DNA from: [Leptolyngbya] sp. PCC 7376 | GTDB lineage: Bacteria; Cyanobacteriota; Cyanobacteriia; Cyanobacteriales; MRBY01 | DNA: 64,000 nucleotides | Direction of reading: 5' to 3' | Assembly: GCF_000316605.1 (NCBI RefSeq) | Contig: NC_019683.1 | Location: 4,572,036 to 4,636,035, forward strand | Part shown: positions 8,997-17,760 of the stretch, piece after piece | Numbering within the stretch: the stretch's first letter is position 1 | Layout: every line of letters starts with the position of its first letter | Made by a program: the position numbers and the translations under genes | Notes under the pieces: generated by a model | Databases searched by the model: none | What the model saw: only the letters and a program-made list of their open reading frames with translations | Told to the model about the DNA's origin: nothing

Positions 8997-10466
8997 CTAG
9001 AGCATTGGCACTGGAGAAGATTCGAGAAAATAGGTCTTCATTTTTCCTTTGCCTTTAATTTCAATTTCACCACGAGCCTGAAATTCAAAGCGATTCTTGA
9101 GAAGTTCATAGGTGGAAGCCGTCACCTGTATTTTGCCTGGCAAACTATGGGATTCCATACGACTCGCGGTATTGACGGCATCTCCCCAAAGATCATAAAT
9201 AAATTTTTTCTTGCCGATCACCCCTGCAACGACCGGGCCACTGTTGATGCCAATCCGGAGGCGAATGTTGATATTTTTTTCAGCATTAATACGTTGCAAT
9301 TCCTGTTGCATCATTAATGCCATCTCGGCGATCGCCACGGCATGATCGGGTCTTCGTTCTGGCAAACCCGAAGCAACCATATAGGCATCCCCGATAGTCT
9401 TGATTTTTTCCAGTCTCAAACCTTCACAGAGCGTATCAAAAGCAGAGAAAATTTCGTTCAATAAAGCGACCAACTCATGGGGAGGATAACTCTCTGACAT
9501 CTTGGTAAACCCAACAATATCAGCAAACAAAATCGTGACATCCCCAAAACCATCTGCAACAGGTTCACTGCCATTTTTTAGCTGGGTTGCAATCTGTGGT
9601 GGCAGAATATTGAGTAAGAGATTATCTGACTTTTCTTGCTCGACAAGGAGTTGTTGATTTGCATCCACAAGATCCGCAGTCCTCTCAATCACCTCAAGTT
9701 CAAGGTTTTCAGTGATTTTATTGAGACGACGAATAGCAATCACTAAACCAGAGAGACCCAGCACAAAAAGACTGATTAGGAAGGCGACTAGTTTGAATAA
9801 ATCAAACTGGGTCTGACTAATCAGACCATCGAGCGGTTGAACCACCTCAATAATGCCGCGCACATCACCCACCTTCCAGTCTCTTTTTGGGGAATCGGGA
9901 TGACTGTTATGGCAAGCGATACAGCTCGGTTTCATCACATCGGCAACAGCATAGCGCAAAGATAAGCGATTCGTTACCGTTTCAATATTAGAGAAGGCAG
10001 CTTCGGGGTTAGTCTCTAAAAAGGCGATCGCCTCCCGCTCAAAATCATCCCTTGCTCCACCTGTTTCTTGACGCCATGGGAAAGGATGATTACTAAAAAG
10101 ACGAACGCCACTGCCCTTTTGAGAATTACTAATCTCCTCCCCCAACTCAATAAAATAGGTAGCCGGAAGCGGAATCCCCCCATCCATGTTGTGATAATCA
10201 TGAGTGATTGTGATTCCCGGTTGCTCTCTCATGCGAGCCACAACACTGTCACTGTAGAGCGTTCGTGCAGTTTTGAGATTCTCGACTGAGACCTCCGCAT
10301 TTTGTAAGGCTTGTGATTGAATTAAATGCTCTGACAGCTGCCACACACTAAAAATAGTCAAGGTCGTGCCTACGCAAAATAACAGCGTCAGTACCAAAAT
10401 GATTTTCTGGGAGAGAAGGCGCTGTAGTAAAAATCGGGCTTTTCGCAATAGAGGCGATCGCTTCAT
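8997..10466 (-). CDS. Adenylate cyclase with membrane-anchored heme-type (DUF3365) sensor domain, copy 2
   Basis: 489 residues, collinear with the next gene over its whole length and roughly 70 percent identical by eye. The single heme motif is CIACHNSHP near residue 181. The cyclase domain keeps LFADIVGFT, KTIGDAYM and YDLWGDAVNTASRM, so it should be active with ATP specificity. Divergence is greatest in the first 130 extracytoplasmic residues and least in the cyclase, as expected if the two copies now sense different signals. The 218-bp gap between the copies holds no clear terminator, so read-through is possible. Confidence 0.88.
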   Translation of the reverse strand: MKRSPLLRKARFLLQRLLSQKIILVLTLLFCVGTTLTIFSVWQLSEHLIQSQALQNAEVSVENLKTARTLYSDSVVARMREQPGITITHDYHNMDGGIPLPATYFIELGEEISNSQKGSGVRLFSNHPFPWRQETGGARDDFEREAIAFLETNPEAAFSNIETVTNRLSLRYAVADVMKPSCIACHNSHPDSPKRDWKVGDVRGIIEVVQPLDGLISQTQFDLFKLVAFLISLFVLGLSGLVIAIRRLNKITENLELEVIERTADLVDANQQLLVEQEKSDNLLLNILPPQIATQLKNGSEPVADGFGDVTILFADIVGFTKMSESYPPHELVALLNEIFSAFDTLCEGLRLEKIKTIGDAYMVASGLPERRPDHAVAIAEMALMMQQELQRINAEKNINIRLRIGINSGPVVAGVIGKKKFIYDLWGDAVNTASRMESHSLPGKIQVTASTYELLKNRFEFQARGEIEIKGKGKMKTYFLESSPVPML

Positions 10467-10730
10467 AAAGAGTCAACCTATATCTGTTCTTAGGCAGTAG
10501 CTTTTGATCATCGAGGTAGACACTTACGTATCCATCGTAAACGAAGTCATTTCAGATTTGTTTCGGTGATAAATTCTCCTCCTGATCTTAGTCGAACTCA
10601 AACTGATGTCTAAATGAAGTCACCAGTAGGTTTTCGCAGTCTATCCCTTTACCGATAGCGAAAAGTAAAGCTCGTGGGGGATAATTAGTAAAGAAATGTA
10701 AAAACGATTTTAATAAAGGACAAACGCACC

Positions 10731-11906
10731 ATGCGCGTAATCTTAATGACAGGAAAGGGAGGTGTCGGTAAGACCTCTGTTGCAGCAGCTACAGGTCTGC
10801 GTTGTGCGGAGCTTGGTTACAAAACCCTTGTCCTGAGTACTGACCCCGCCCACTCTCTCGCTGATAGTTATGACATTGAGTTGGGTCATGATCCAATCGA
10901 AGTTAAGCCCAACCTATGGGGAGCCGAACTTGATGCCCTCAGAGAACTCGAAGGTAACTGGGGCGCAGTAAAACGCTATATCACCGAAGTCCTTCAGGCT
11001 AGAGGTCTAGATGGTGTGCAAGCAGAAGAGCTGGCAATCCTACCTGGCATGGACGAAATTTTTGGTTTGGTGCGAATGAAGCGTCACTATGACGAAGGCA
11101 CCTATGATGTTCTCATCATTGACTCAGCACCGACAGGAACAGCATTACGCCTCCTCAGTTTGCCAGAAGTAGGTGGCTGGTATATGCGTCGTTTCTATAA
11201 GCCATTGCAAGGCATGTCTGTCGCACTCCGTCCCCTCGTAGAGCCTATTTGGAAACCATTGGTTGGTTTTTCTCTACCTGATAAAGAAGTCATGGATGCG
11301 CCCTATGAGTTCTATGAGCAGATTGAAGCGCTCGAAAAAGTTTTAACGGACAACACTGTCACTTCTGTACGCTTGGTGACGAACCCTGAACGCATGGTGA
11401 TCAAAGAATCCCTGCGCGCCCATGCTTATTTGAGTCTCTATAATGTCTCGACGGATATGGTAGTGGCCAACCGCATTATTCCTGACAGCGTCAATGATCC
11501 GTTCTTTGCTCAGTGGAAGGAAAATCAAAAGATTTATAAAAAAGAAATCCACGACAATTTCCATCCTTTGCCTGTGAAAGAGGTGCCTCTCTACACTGAA
11601 GAATTGTGTGGTTTAGCGGCGCTTGAACGTCTTAAGACAACGCTTTATGGTGACGAAGATCCAACGCAGGTTTATCACAAGGAAGATACGATGCGGATGG
11701 TTCAAAATGATAAAACCTATAGCCTAGAGTTGTATCTACCAGGTATTCCGAAGGAGCAAATCCAACTTAATAAAACTGGGGATGAGCTGAATGTTCGTAT
11801 TGGTAACCACCGTCGAAATTTAGTTTTGCCTCAGGCTTTAGCGGCTCTCCAGCCTTCTGGCGCGAAGATGGAAGATGATTTCCTCAAGATTAAATTTGCA
11901 GCTTAG
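10731..11906 (+). CDS. ArsA/Get3-family ATPase with C-terminal alpha-crystallin-like domain
   Basis: 391 residues. The N-terminus has the deviant Walker A GKGGVGKT, then [11 protein letters not shown] (switch I) and [18 protein letters not shown] (switch II). The single ATPase domain ends near residue 310. The last ~80 residues ([19 protein letters not shown] through [10 protein letters not shown]) resemble the HSP20-like domain seen in photosynthetic ArsA/Get3 homologs. No arsenite cysteines and no arsenic genes are nearby, so a Get3-like role in handling hydrophobic or tail-anchored proteins is more likely than arsenite export. A purine-rich ribosome site (aaagga) precedes the ATG. Confidence 0.85.
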   Translation: MRVILMTGKGGVGKTSVAAATGLRCAELGYKTLVLSTDPAHSLADSYDIELGHDPIEVKPNLWGAELDALRELEGNWGAVKRYITEVLQARGLDGVQAEELAILPGMDEIFGLVRMKRHYDEGTYDVLIIDSAPTGTALRLLSLPEVGGWYMRRFYKPLQGMSVALRPLVEPIWKPLVGFSLPDKEVMDAPYEFYEQIEALEKVLTDNTVTSVRLVTNPERMVIKESLRAHAYLSLYNVSTDMVVANRIIPDSVNDPFFAQWKENQKIYKKEIHDNFHPLPVKEVPLYTEELCGLAALERLKTTLYGDEDPTQVYHKEDTMRMVQNDKTYSLELYLPGIPKEQIQLNKTGDELNVRIGNHRRNLVLPQALAALQPSGAKMEDDFLKIKFAA

Positions 11907-12031
11907 ATATTAGTCTCGAATTTGGTCATTATTCAAATTGATAATGTTTTGTCTCTCTGTCTCTGTTTTGGGATGGAGAGTTTTTTTATTTGCTCTTATA
12001 GTTGAAGTGAAGCGTTGGCAGGACATTATCG

Positions 12032-12493
12032 ATGATGGATGCAGAACAGGAAAAGAATTGGGCGATCGCCTGTCATGTGGCGAGTTTGGCGTGGATTCCC
12101 TTATCCTTGATCGGGATTGGAGCTATTCCATTTTTAAATATTCTGGCCCCAGCAGGCATCTGGTATCTCAAAAAAGATGAATCTAAATTAATTGATGAGC
12201 ATGGAAAAGAGTCGCTAAATTTCCAGATCTCAATGTCAATTTATGGCGCAGTAGCCGGTATTGTTCTGGCGCTAATTGTCGCTGTTCTCGTCTTTTTCAT
12301 GTTTATTGCCGGAGCAACAGACGGTAATTTCTTTGCGGTGATTATCAGTTTGGCGACAGGAATCGGCCTCTTTGCAGCAATCATTGCTTTGGTGGCGATC
12401 GCCGTTTTCCAAGTCGTTGTTGTCGTTAATGCGGCGATGAAAGCAAAGGAAGGGCAAATGTATCGCTACCCCTTTAACCTCAGATTACTGTAA
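12032..12493 (+). CDS. DUF4870 membrane protein
   Basis: 153 residues with three or four membrane segments (about 12-45, 70-100 and 108-140). The motif WAIACHVASLAW near the start and FNLRLL at the end are typical of the DUF4870/Tic20-like small membrane family. Function is unknown. It starts about 125 bp after the ArsA-like gene on the same strand. Confidence 0.75.
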   Translation: MMDAEQEKNWAIACHVASLAWIPLSLIGIGAIPFLNILAPAGIWYLKKDESKLIDEHGKESLNFQISMSIYGAVAGIVLALIVAVLVFFMFIAGATDGNFFAVIISLATGIGLFAAIIALVAIAVFQVVVVVNAAMKAKEGQMYRYPFNLRLL

Positions 12494-12555
12494 GCGTCTA
12501 TCGTTAATTTTTGAGCCTATACATTCAAAATACAGACAAGAAAAAAGCGATCGCC

Positions 12556-13101
12556 ATGCAGTCAGATTTAGTCGCAACTAGTAAATTTTTAAGCTATGTC
12601 TTGCGTCATCATCCGGCGGCAATCGGTATCACTCTGGACAAACAGGGTTGGATTAACGTCGATAAATTATTGTTGGCTATTCAGCAATCTGGCCGGAATA
12701 TTTCCCTAGAGCTTTTGCAAGAAGTTGTTTTTACCAATGACAAACAACGGTTCGCTTTCAGTGCTGATGGTCAGAAAATTCGCGCAAATCAAGGTCATTC
12801 GATTGATATTGATTTAGCTTTGGAGTCACAGCTGCCACCACAAATTTTGTATCACGGTACAGCACAACGATTTTTAGAGGCAATCCAAGCAGAAGGCCTC
12901 AAAAAAATGCAGCGGCATCATGTCCATCTCTCTCCAACTTTGGCGATCGCCGAAGCCGTTGGTCAGCGCCATGGCAAAGTTGTAGTCTTAGGTATTACGG
13001 CTCGGACAATGCATATGAAAGGCCATGAATTTTTCCTCAGTAATAATGGCGTTTGGCTAACGGATCATGTGCCACCTGAATTTATGTCTATCGTGCAGTG
13101 A
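12556..13101 (+). CDS. kptA: RNA 2'-phosphotransferase (Tpt1/KptA)
   Basis: About 181 residues from the ATG at 12556; an upstream TTG at 12511 adds no conserved sequence. Family motifs are LSYVLRHHPAAIGI, DKQGWINVDKLL, the NAD-binding LYHGTAQRFLEAI, HHVHLSP and LSNNGVWLTDHVPPEF. Tpt1 moves a 2'-phosphate from RNA to NAD+; in eukaryotes it finishes tRNA splicing, while the bacterial role is unclear. Its 3' end overlaps the convergent kinase gene by 37 bp. Confidence 0.9.
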   Translation: MQSDLVATSKFLSYVLRHHPAAIGITLDKQGWINVDKLLLAIQQSGRNISLELLQEVVFTNDKQRFAFSADGQKIRANQGHSIDIDLALESQLPPQILYHGTAQRFLEAIQAEGLKKMQRHHVHLSPTLAIAEAVGQRHGKVVVLGITARTMHMKGHEFFLSNNGVWLTDHVPPEFMSIVQ

Positions 13102-14606
13102 GCAAAGTGTTCATAGAAAATCTCTGTATTTTTCCAGAGAGAAGAACCACCCATTTTTTGGCGCGATGGTAAATGTCCGAGCGGCGCTTTTGTTTTAAAT
13201 TGGAAATCGGCGACGACGTTACGTGAACGTGGCACAATTTCCCATCCAAGTTCATGGCAAAACTGAGGATATTTACCATTAACTTGTCGGTAAATTTCAA
13301 GCTGTTTCGAAAATCCAAAACGTTCTTTACTGTATTTCAGCCACAGCTGATCAATGGTGAGTAATACTTCACAGGGGATATGGGGCAGATCCTGGGGAAA
13401 AAGAAATTTTTTCTCATTTTTATGGATAGATTTGTTGATTAATTTCCAGGTTTCATTATCCGCAGCCTGCCAACGTCGCCACTTTAAATAATTTTCTAGC
13501 TGTTGGTAATGGATAATTTCCTGTGGAATCGATTTTGATGCTGGCTCTTGAATCTGAATCTTCTGGGCTAGTTTATGTTTCCCATTAAAGTTAGGCGCTT
13601 TTGGTTGCTCCAATGGCATCGTCGGCTGATGAGCAGGATTAATGTATTTGGCCTTTGGGACAAAACCAGAATTTGGTGGAATAAATGATTCTAAACCAGT
13701 ACTTTTCAGTCGGCGGCGAATGCGTTTAATTCTCTGTTCGACTTGAGTTGCAGACTTGAGGCGATCGCCCAATGATGGCGCAATTAGATCATTAATGAGT
13801 GACACAAACGCTTTGCTGAGTTGTTTTTCGGTTGGGATGAATTTTGTCCATAGCCATTGATTTTGCTGAAAATCGAACATCTCTAGCGTTGTTTGCTCTG
13901 TGATGAGTTCGATGCAGATAACGCCGAGGCTATAGAGATCACTGGCTTGCACAACTTTGCCACGATGTTGTTCTGGGGCCATATATTCAGGCGTTCCGAT
14001 GATGGTTGCACCACCTAAAAGTGCTGTTTCAGACAAAATTCTTGAGGCACCAAAATCAATTAAGACCCATTTTTTATCAGTGTCTCGATAAATTAAATTG
14101 TCGGGTTTCAGATCGCGATGAATAATTTTATATTGATGAATATATTTCAGAATCCCAACAACTTCTTGAAGAAAATCGAGGATTTCAATCTCTGTGATAG
14201 GAGCAGATTTCGTCTCAATTTTCGAGGTTAATGTATCTCCTAAAATCAACTCTTGAATGAGATAAAGATTGTCCGCCTCGTTAAAGTAATCAATAAACTT
14301 TGGGATCTGAGGATGTTCTTCTAATTGATATAGCCACTGACTTTCTCGCTCAAAAAGTTCAAGGATTTTTTGTCTAGAAGACGGTGCAACAGTCGGAATA
14401 TTGAGCTGTTTAATCGCACAACTTTTCCCCTGAACATTAGGATTGCGCTGTACAATTCCCTTAAATGTGCGACCAAAGCCACCACTCCCTAACAAGGCGA
14501 TCGCCCAATAGCGTTCTTTTAGAAATAAAGGCGCACCACAAGCTGAACAAAAATGACTGCCCTGGGCATTGTCGATATTTTGACAAGCAGGATGAAAGCA
14601 CAGCAT
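13065..14606 (-). CDS. Ser/Thr protein kinase with zinc ribbon and C-terminal GUN4 domain
   Basis: About 513 residues from the ATG at 14606; an in-frame GTG at 14630 is less likely. An N-terminal zinc ribbon (CFHPAC, later FCSACG) precedes a complete kinase: LGSGGFG loop, AIKQL lysine, HRDLKPDN, DFGAS and PEYMAPEQ. A low-complexity linker leads to a GUN4 domain from about residue 365 (LENYLKWRRWQAADNETW, LLTIDQLWLKYS, FGFSKQ). GUN4 binds porphyrins in chlorophyll synthesis, so a tetrapyrrole-responsive kinase is plausible. No transmembrane segment is evident. The 3' end overlaps kptA on the opposite strand. Confidence 0.88.
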   Translation of the reverse strand: MLCFHPACQNIDNAQGSHFCSACGAPLFLKERYWAIALLGSGGFGRTFKGIVQRNPNVQGKSCAIKQLNIPTVAPSSRQKILELFERESQWLYQLEEHPQIPKFIDYFNEADNLYLIQELILGDTLTSKIETKSAPITEIEILDFLQEVVGILKYIHQYKIIHRDLKPDNLIYRDTDKKWVLIDFGASRILSETALLGGATIIGTPEYMAPEQHRGKVVQASDLYSLGVICIELITEQTTLEMFDFQQNQWLWTKFIPTEKQLSKAFVSLINDLIAPSLGDRLKSATQVEQRIKRIRRRLKSTGLESFIPPNSGFVPKAKYINPAHQPTMPLEQPKAPNFNGKHKLAQKIQIQEPASKSIPQEIIHYQQLENYLKWRRWQAADNETWKLINKSIHKNEKKFLFPQDLPHIPCEVLLTIDQLWLKYSKERFGFSKQLEIYRQVNGKYPQFCHELGWEIVPRSRNVVADFQFKTKAPLGHLPSRQKMGGSSLWKNTEIFYEHFAHCTIDINSGGT

Positions 14607-14723
14607 TTTAATATCCCTAGGTAGTCGCACACTCTCTACTTTTAACTCTAGGGGAGTTCAGCTTTGGCACTAAATACGAGTTAACAAAATGAATGAAAAG
14701 TGACTCGCAAAAATAGCAGCATT

Positions 14724-14749
14724 AAACTAGAGGCGATCGCCTCTAGTTT
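14724..14749. terminator. 26-bp perfect palindrome built on a HIP1 site
   Basis: The two 13-base halves are exact inverse complements and meet in the middle of a GCGATCGC octamer. Thymines follow it on the plus strand (ttttcttctc). It lies between the gdmH stop codon and the kinase gene, both on the minus strand, and could form a strong terminator-like hairpin there. The downstream T-run is weak on the minus strand. Confidence 0.55.
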
Positions 14750-14757
14750 TTCTTCTC

Positions 14758-15930
14758 TTATGTCCAAGCCTCATCCACATCCATATTGCATTCTTCATGG
14801 ATATACGCAGGCTTTTCCTTGCGAGGAAGCTGACCAGATAAAACAAGATGCGCCATCGTATCGCAAATAACGCGAGTTGCCATAAGAGAAGTCATATCGC
14901 TGACATCATAAGGCGGTGAAACTTCCACGATTTCTAACCCACACACAGGCGCACGTTGGACAATCTTGCCAAGGAGAGCGAGCGCTTCACGGGGCAATAA
15001 ACCACCGGGTTCTGGCCAACCAGTACCGGGGACAAATCCTGCGTCAATGCAATCAATATCAAAACTGATATACACACAATCAGTACCATCTAGGGCACGT
15101 TCGAGTGCAAACTCTGCGGCGGCATCAATCCCCATTTCCGTAATATCAGTCACTGTCAAAATATTGGTTGACCGCTCCCGACAAACCTTTACCCCTTGGC
15201 GCGGCACTTGCCACCCACCAATTCCCAGTTGCACCAAATTTTTCGCTGGGGCATTTGCCATATTGGTCGCATGGAACCAAGGGCAAGTATGCATCCGTTC
15301 ATCAAGGTCTGTTTCCTGAGTATCAACGTGACGGTCAAAGTGAATAATGCCAACCTTTTTATCGCCTAAATGACGACAAACGCCGCGTACTGTTGGGAAG
15401 CCAATAGAATGGTCACCACCGAGAATAATCGGGAATGCGCCCGAACTAAAGACATGGGCAACACCCTTAGAGATTTGGTCAAAGGATTTTTCGTTATTGG
15501 CGGGAATGGTAAAGACATCACCCACATCACAAAGGGTGATTTGTTCGCGCAGATCGATACCTAGCTCAAAGTTGTAGGGAGTGTATAAGGCAGAAATACG
15601 ACGAATACCTTGGGGGCCAAAGCGCGTACCTGGACGATAAGTCGTACCTGAGTCGTGGGGGACACCCATAATGGCAATGTCATATTCCCCAACTTTGCGA
15701 ACATCTTCGACGTAGGGAGCTTTCAGGAAGGTATTGATGCCTGCATAGTGTGGCAACTCACCTCTTGAAAAAGTAGGAATGCTGCGATCATTGATGCTTG
15801 CAGCGGCTTCTAGTCCTAACTCTAAGCCTCGGTCAACTTCTTGTTGCCAACCGGTGAGTGGAAGCTGAGCTTCTTTTTGGAGAGCTTGTTGAGCTTCGCT
15901 GGGAGAGCGGAAATCAGGTTGATCACTCAT
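14758..15930 (-). CDS. gdmH: Ureohydrolase-family enzyme, probable Ni-dependent guanidine hydrolase (GdmH)
   Basis: 390 residues of the arginase/agmatinase fold. Metal-site motifs are GGDHSIGFP, HFDRHVDTQ (in place of the usual DAHxD) and SFDIDCIDAGFVPGTG. A ~60-residue N-terminal extension precedes the fold. This form matches what I recall of Synechocystis Sll1077, shown to be a nickel-dependent guanidine hydrolase releasing urea and ammonia. Context supports this strongly: the five genes upstream on the same strand are HypA- and HypB-type nickel chaperones and a complete NitT/TauT-type importer. Older annotation would call it agmatinase (speB). Confidence 0.85.
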   Translation of the reverse strand: MSDQPDFRSPSEAQQALQKEAQLPLTGWQQEVDRGLELGLEAAASINDRSIPTFSRGELPHYAGINTFLKAPYVEDVRKVGEYDIAIMGVPHDSGTTYRPGTRFGPQGIRRISALYTPYNFELGIDLREQITLCDVGDVFTIPANNEKSFDQISKGVAHVFSSGAFPIILGGDHSIGFPTVRGVCRHLGDKKVGIIHFDRHVDTQETDLDERMHTCPWFHATNMANAPAKNLVQLGIGGWQVPRQGVKVCRERSTNILTVTDITEMGIDAAAEFALERALDGTDCVYISFDIDCIDAGFVPGTGWPEPGGLLPREALALLGKIVQRAPVCGLEIVEVSPPYDVSDMTSLMATRVICDTMAHLVLSGQLPRKEKPAYIHEECNMDVDEAWT

Positions 15931-16014
15931 GGTAATGCTAGGTCTGGAGTACGGGCATACTCACGATAACAGTTATGTTTGGGGCGCAATCACATTTGCG
16001 AAGTTTATTTGCAT

Positions 16015-16791
16015 TTAAGGAGTTGCTACTTTATCTGAACTATCTCCTCGCATTAATTCCATCAGATGATATTTGTAATCAAGAAACTCCGACGATCGCT
16101 TGATTTTGTAGCCAGAGTCGGTGGGCAGGTTAACAATCACTTCTTCTCGTACTTGTCCGGGGTGGGCGGTCATCACATAAACTCGCTGCCCCAGAAATAC
16201 CGCTTCCTCAACGTCGTGGGTAATGAGTAGCACTGTCGTTTTTGTTTTTTCCCAGAGTTCTAACATGAATTGCTGCATATTTTCTTTGGTCAGAATATCC
16301 AACGCACCAAAAGGTTCGTCCATGAGCAGAATTTTGGGTTCTGATGCCAGAGCACGGGCGATCGCCACCCGTTGTTTCATGCCACCGGAAAGCTGTTTTG
16401 GGAGAGCATCTTTAAACAGATTTAGACCCACCACGTTGAGATAATACAAAGCCTTTTCGTGACGCTCTCGTTTTGAAATGCCCTGCAACTTTAAACCAAA
16501 GGCCACATTATCTAAGACCGATAACCAAGGGTAGAGGGTATAGCGCTGAAAGACCATGCCACGGTCTGCACCGGGCCCAATAATCTTTTGGCCATCGACG
16601 GTGACTTCTCCTTCGGAGGCTGATTCGAGTCCAGCAACAATGCGCAGTAACGTTGATTTGCCTGAACCAGAAGCACCCACCACACAAGTAAATTCGCCAT
16701 CTTCCACATGGAGATTAACGTTTTTGAGAGCGGTAATTTTGCCGTGGCGTGTCGTGAAATATTTGTAGAGCTGGTTAACTTCTAAATGCAT
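16015..16791 (-). CDS. ABC importer ATPase, NitT/TauT family (probable guanidine importer)
   Basis: 258 residues. Walker A GASGSGKST, signature LSGGMKQR, Walker B ILLMDEPFGALD and H-loop LITHDVEEA are all intact. The DEPFGALD form is typical of the nitrate/taurine/sulfonate importers. It follows its permease by 51 bp and precedes gdmH, so guanidine is the probable substrate by context. Confidence 0.85.
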   Translation of the reverse strand: MHLEVNQLYKYFTTRHGKITALKNVNLHVEDGEFTCVVGASGSGKSTLLRIVAGLESASEGEVTVDGQKIIGPGADRGMVFQRYTLYPWLSVLDNVAFGLKLQGISKRERHEKALYYLNVVGLNLFKDALPKQLSGGMKQRVAIARALASEPKILLMDEPFGALDILTKENMQQFMLELWEKTKTTVLLITHDVEEAVFLGQRVYVMTAHPGQVREEVIVNLPTDSGYKIKRSSEFLDYKYHLMELMRGDSSDKVATP

Positions 16792-16842
16792 GGCTTTCCT
16801 CGTAAAAATTGCTTCAAGATCGTCAGAATTCAGGTCAGAGAG

Positions 16843-17685
16843 TTAATCAAGAGACCAGCGACACATTAGCCGTTGCATCCAGACAAAACACAGATCAATC
16901 GTTAAACCGATTAGACCAATGACGATTAGACCAGCAAAAATTTGTTCGGTATTGAGGAATCGTTGAGCAACGCTAATCCTACGTCCCAATCCCTCTGTTG
17001 CTGCAACTAATTCTGAAACAATCACGAGGTTCCAAGAAGCGGCAATATTGACCCGACCAGCATCAATGATTTTCGGGAGAACATAGGGAAAAATCACACG
17101 AAAAACCACTTGTGGCCTTGTTCCACCGAGAGTATATGTGGCTTCGATTAATTCCTTGGGAACGAACTTGACGGCATCCATCACCATCAAGGTATTGAAA
17201 AATAAGGTGCCAATAAAAATCAGTAAAACTTTCGGGGTTTCGCCGACGCCAAAATAGAGGACGAGCAGCGGAATAAACGCGGGTGCTGGCATATAACGGA
17301 CAATGCCAATAATCGGCTCAAATAAGGCGCGCAGACTGGCAAACACTCCCATCGAAATGCCGAGGGGAATTGAGACAATCACGGCAAAGGTAAACCCAGC
17401 CAAGACTCGCAAAACGCTATAGATAATATCTTTTTGGAGATCGCCACTTTGCCACAGTTCGGCGATCGCCCCACCGACGGCAGCGGGAGATGGGAGGAAT
17501 AAAGGTTTCACCCAACCCTGCGCGGCGATCACCCCCCAGAGAATTAACGGCAACACAATCGAAATTGCCATCAAAGACCAACGGAGCTGCTTCGGAATGC
17601 CAGAGGTAATATCCCAAAACAGGGAAGGTTTTAGCATTCGCGTCGGACGTTGGACTTTCGGTTCCAGGGGAGATTTAGTAATCAT
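16843..17685 (-). CDS. ABC importer permease, NitT/TauT family (probable guanidine importer)
   Basis: 280 residues with about six membrane segments. The cytoplasmic EAA-type loop reads ELIEATYTLGGTRPQVVFRVIFPYVLPKI in pieces between 170 and 205, where the ATPase docks. It is the only permease in the locus, so the importer would use a homodimer. It lies between the binding-protein and ATPase genes. Confidence 0.85.
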   Translation of the reverse strand: MITKSPLEPKVQRPTRMLKPSLFWDITSGIPKQLRWSLMAISIVLPLILWGVIAAQGWVKPLFLPSPAAVGGAIAELWQSGDLQKDIIYSVLRVLAGFTFAVIVSIPLGISMGVFASLRALFEPIIGIVRYMPAPAFIPLLVLYFGVGETPKVLLIFIGTLFFNTLMVMDAVKFVPKELIEATYTLGGTRPQVVFRVIFPYVLPKIIDAGRVNIAASWNLVIVSELVAATEGLGRRISVAQRFLNTEQIFAGLIVIGLIGLTIDLCFVWMQRLMCRWSLD

Positions 17686-17725
17686 GGCGATCGCCGCACA
17701 GTAGGTGATTTAAAACAACAAGAAA

Positions 17726-17741
17726 CCCTCCAGTTGGAGGG
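17726..17741 (-). terminator. Intercistronic hairpin after the binding-protein gene
   Basis: The 6-bp stem CCCTCC/GGAGGG has a 4-base loop and lies between the substrate-binding and permease genes. A modest T-rich tract follows on the minus strand. Such hairpins commonly stabilise or attenuate, giving more binding protein than permease. Confidence 0.5.
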
Positions 17742-17760
17742 CGGTAGATGCTCCGTTTTA

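Noticed and set aside
14758-15930. Agmatinase (speB) as the primary call
   Set aside because: Family membership is right, but the nickel chaperones, importer and DRHVD metal site favour guanidine hydrolase.
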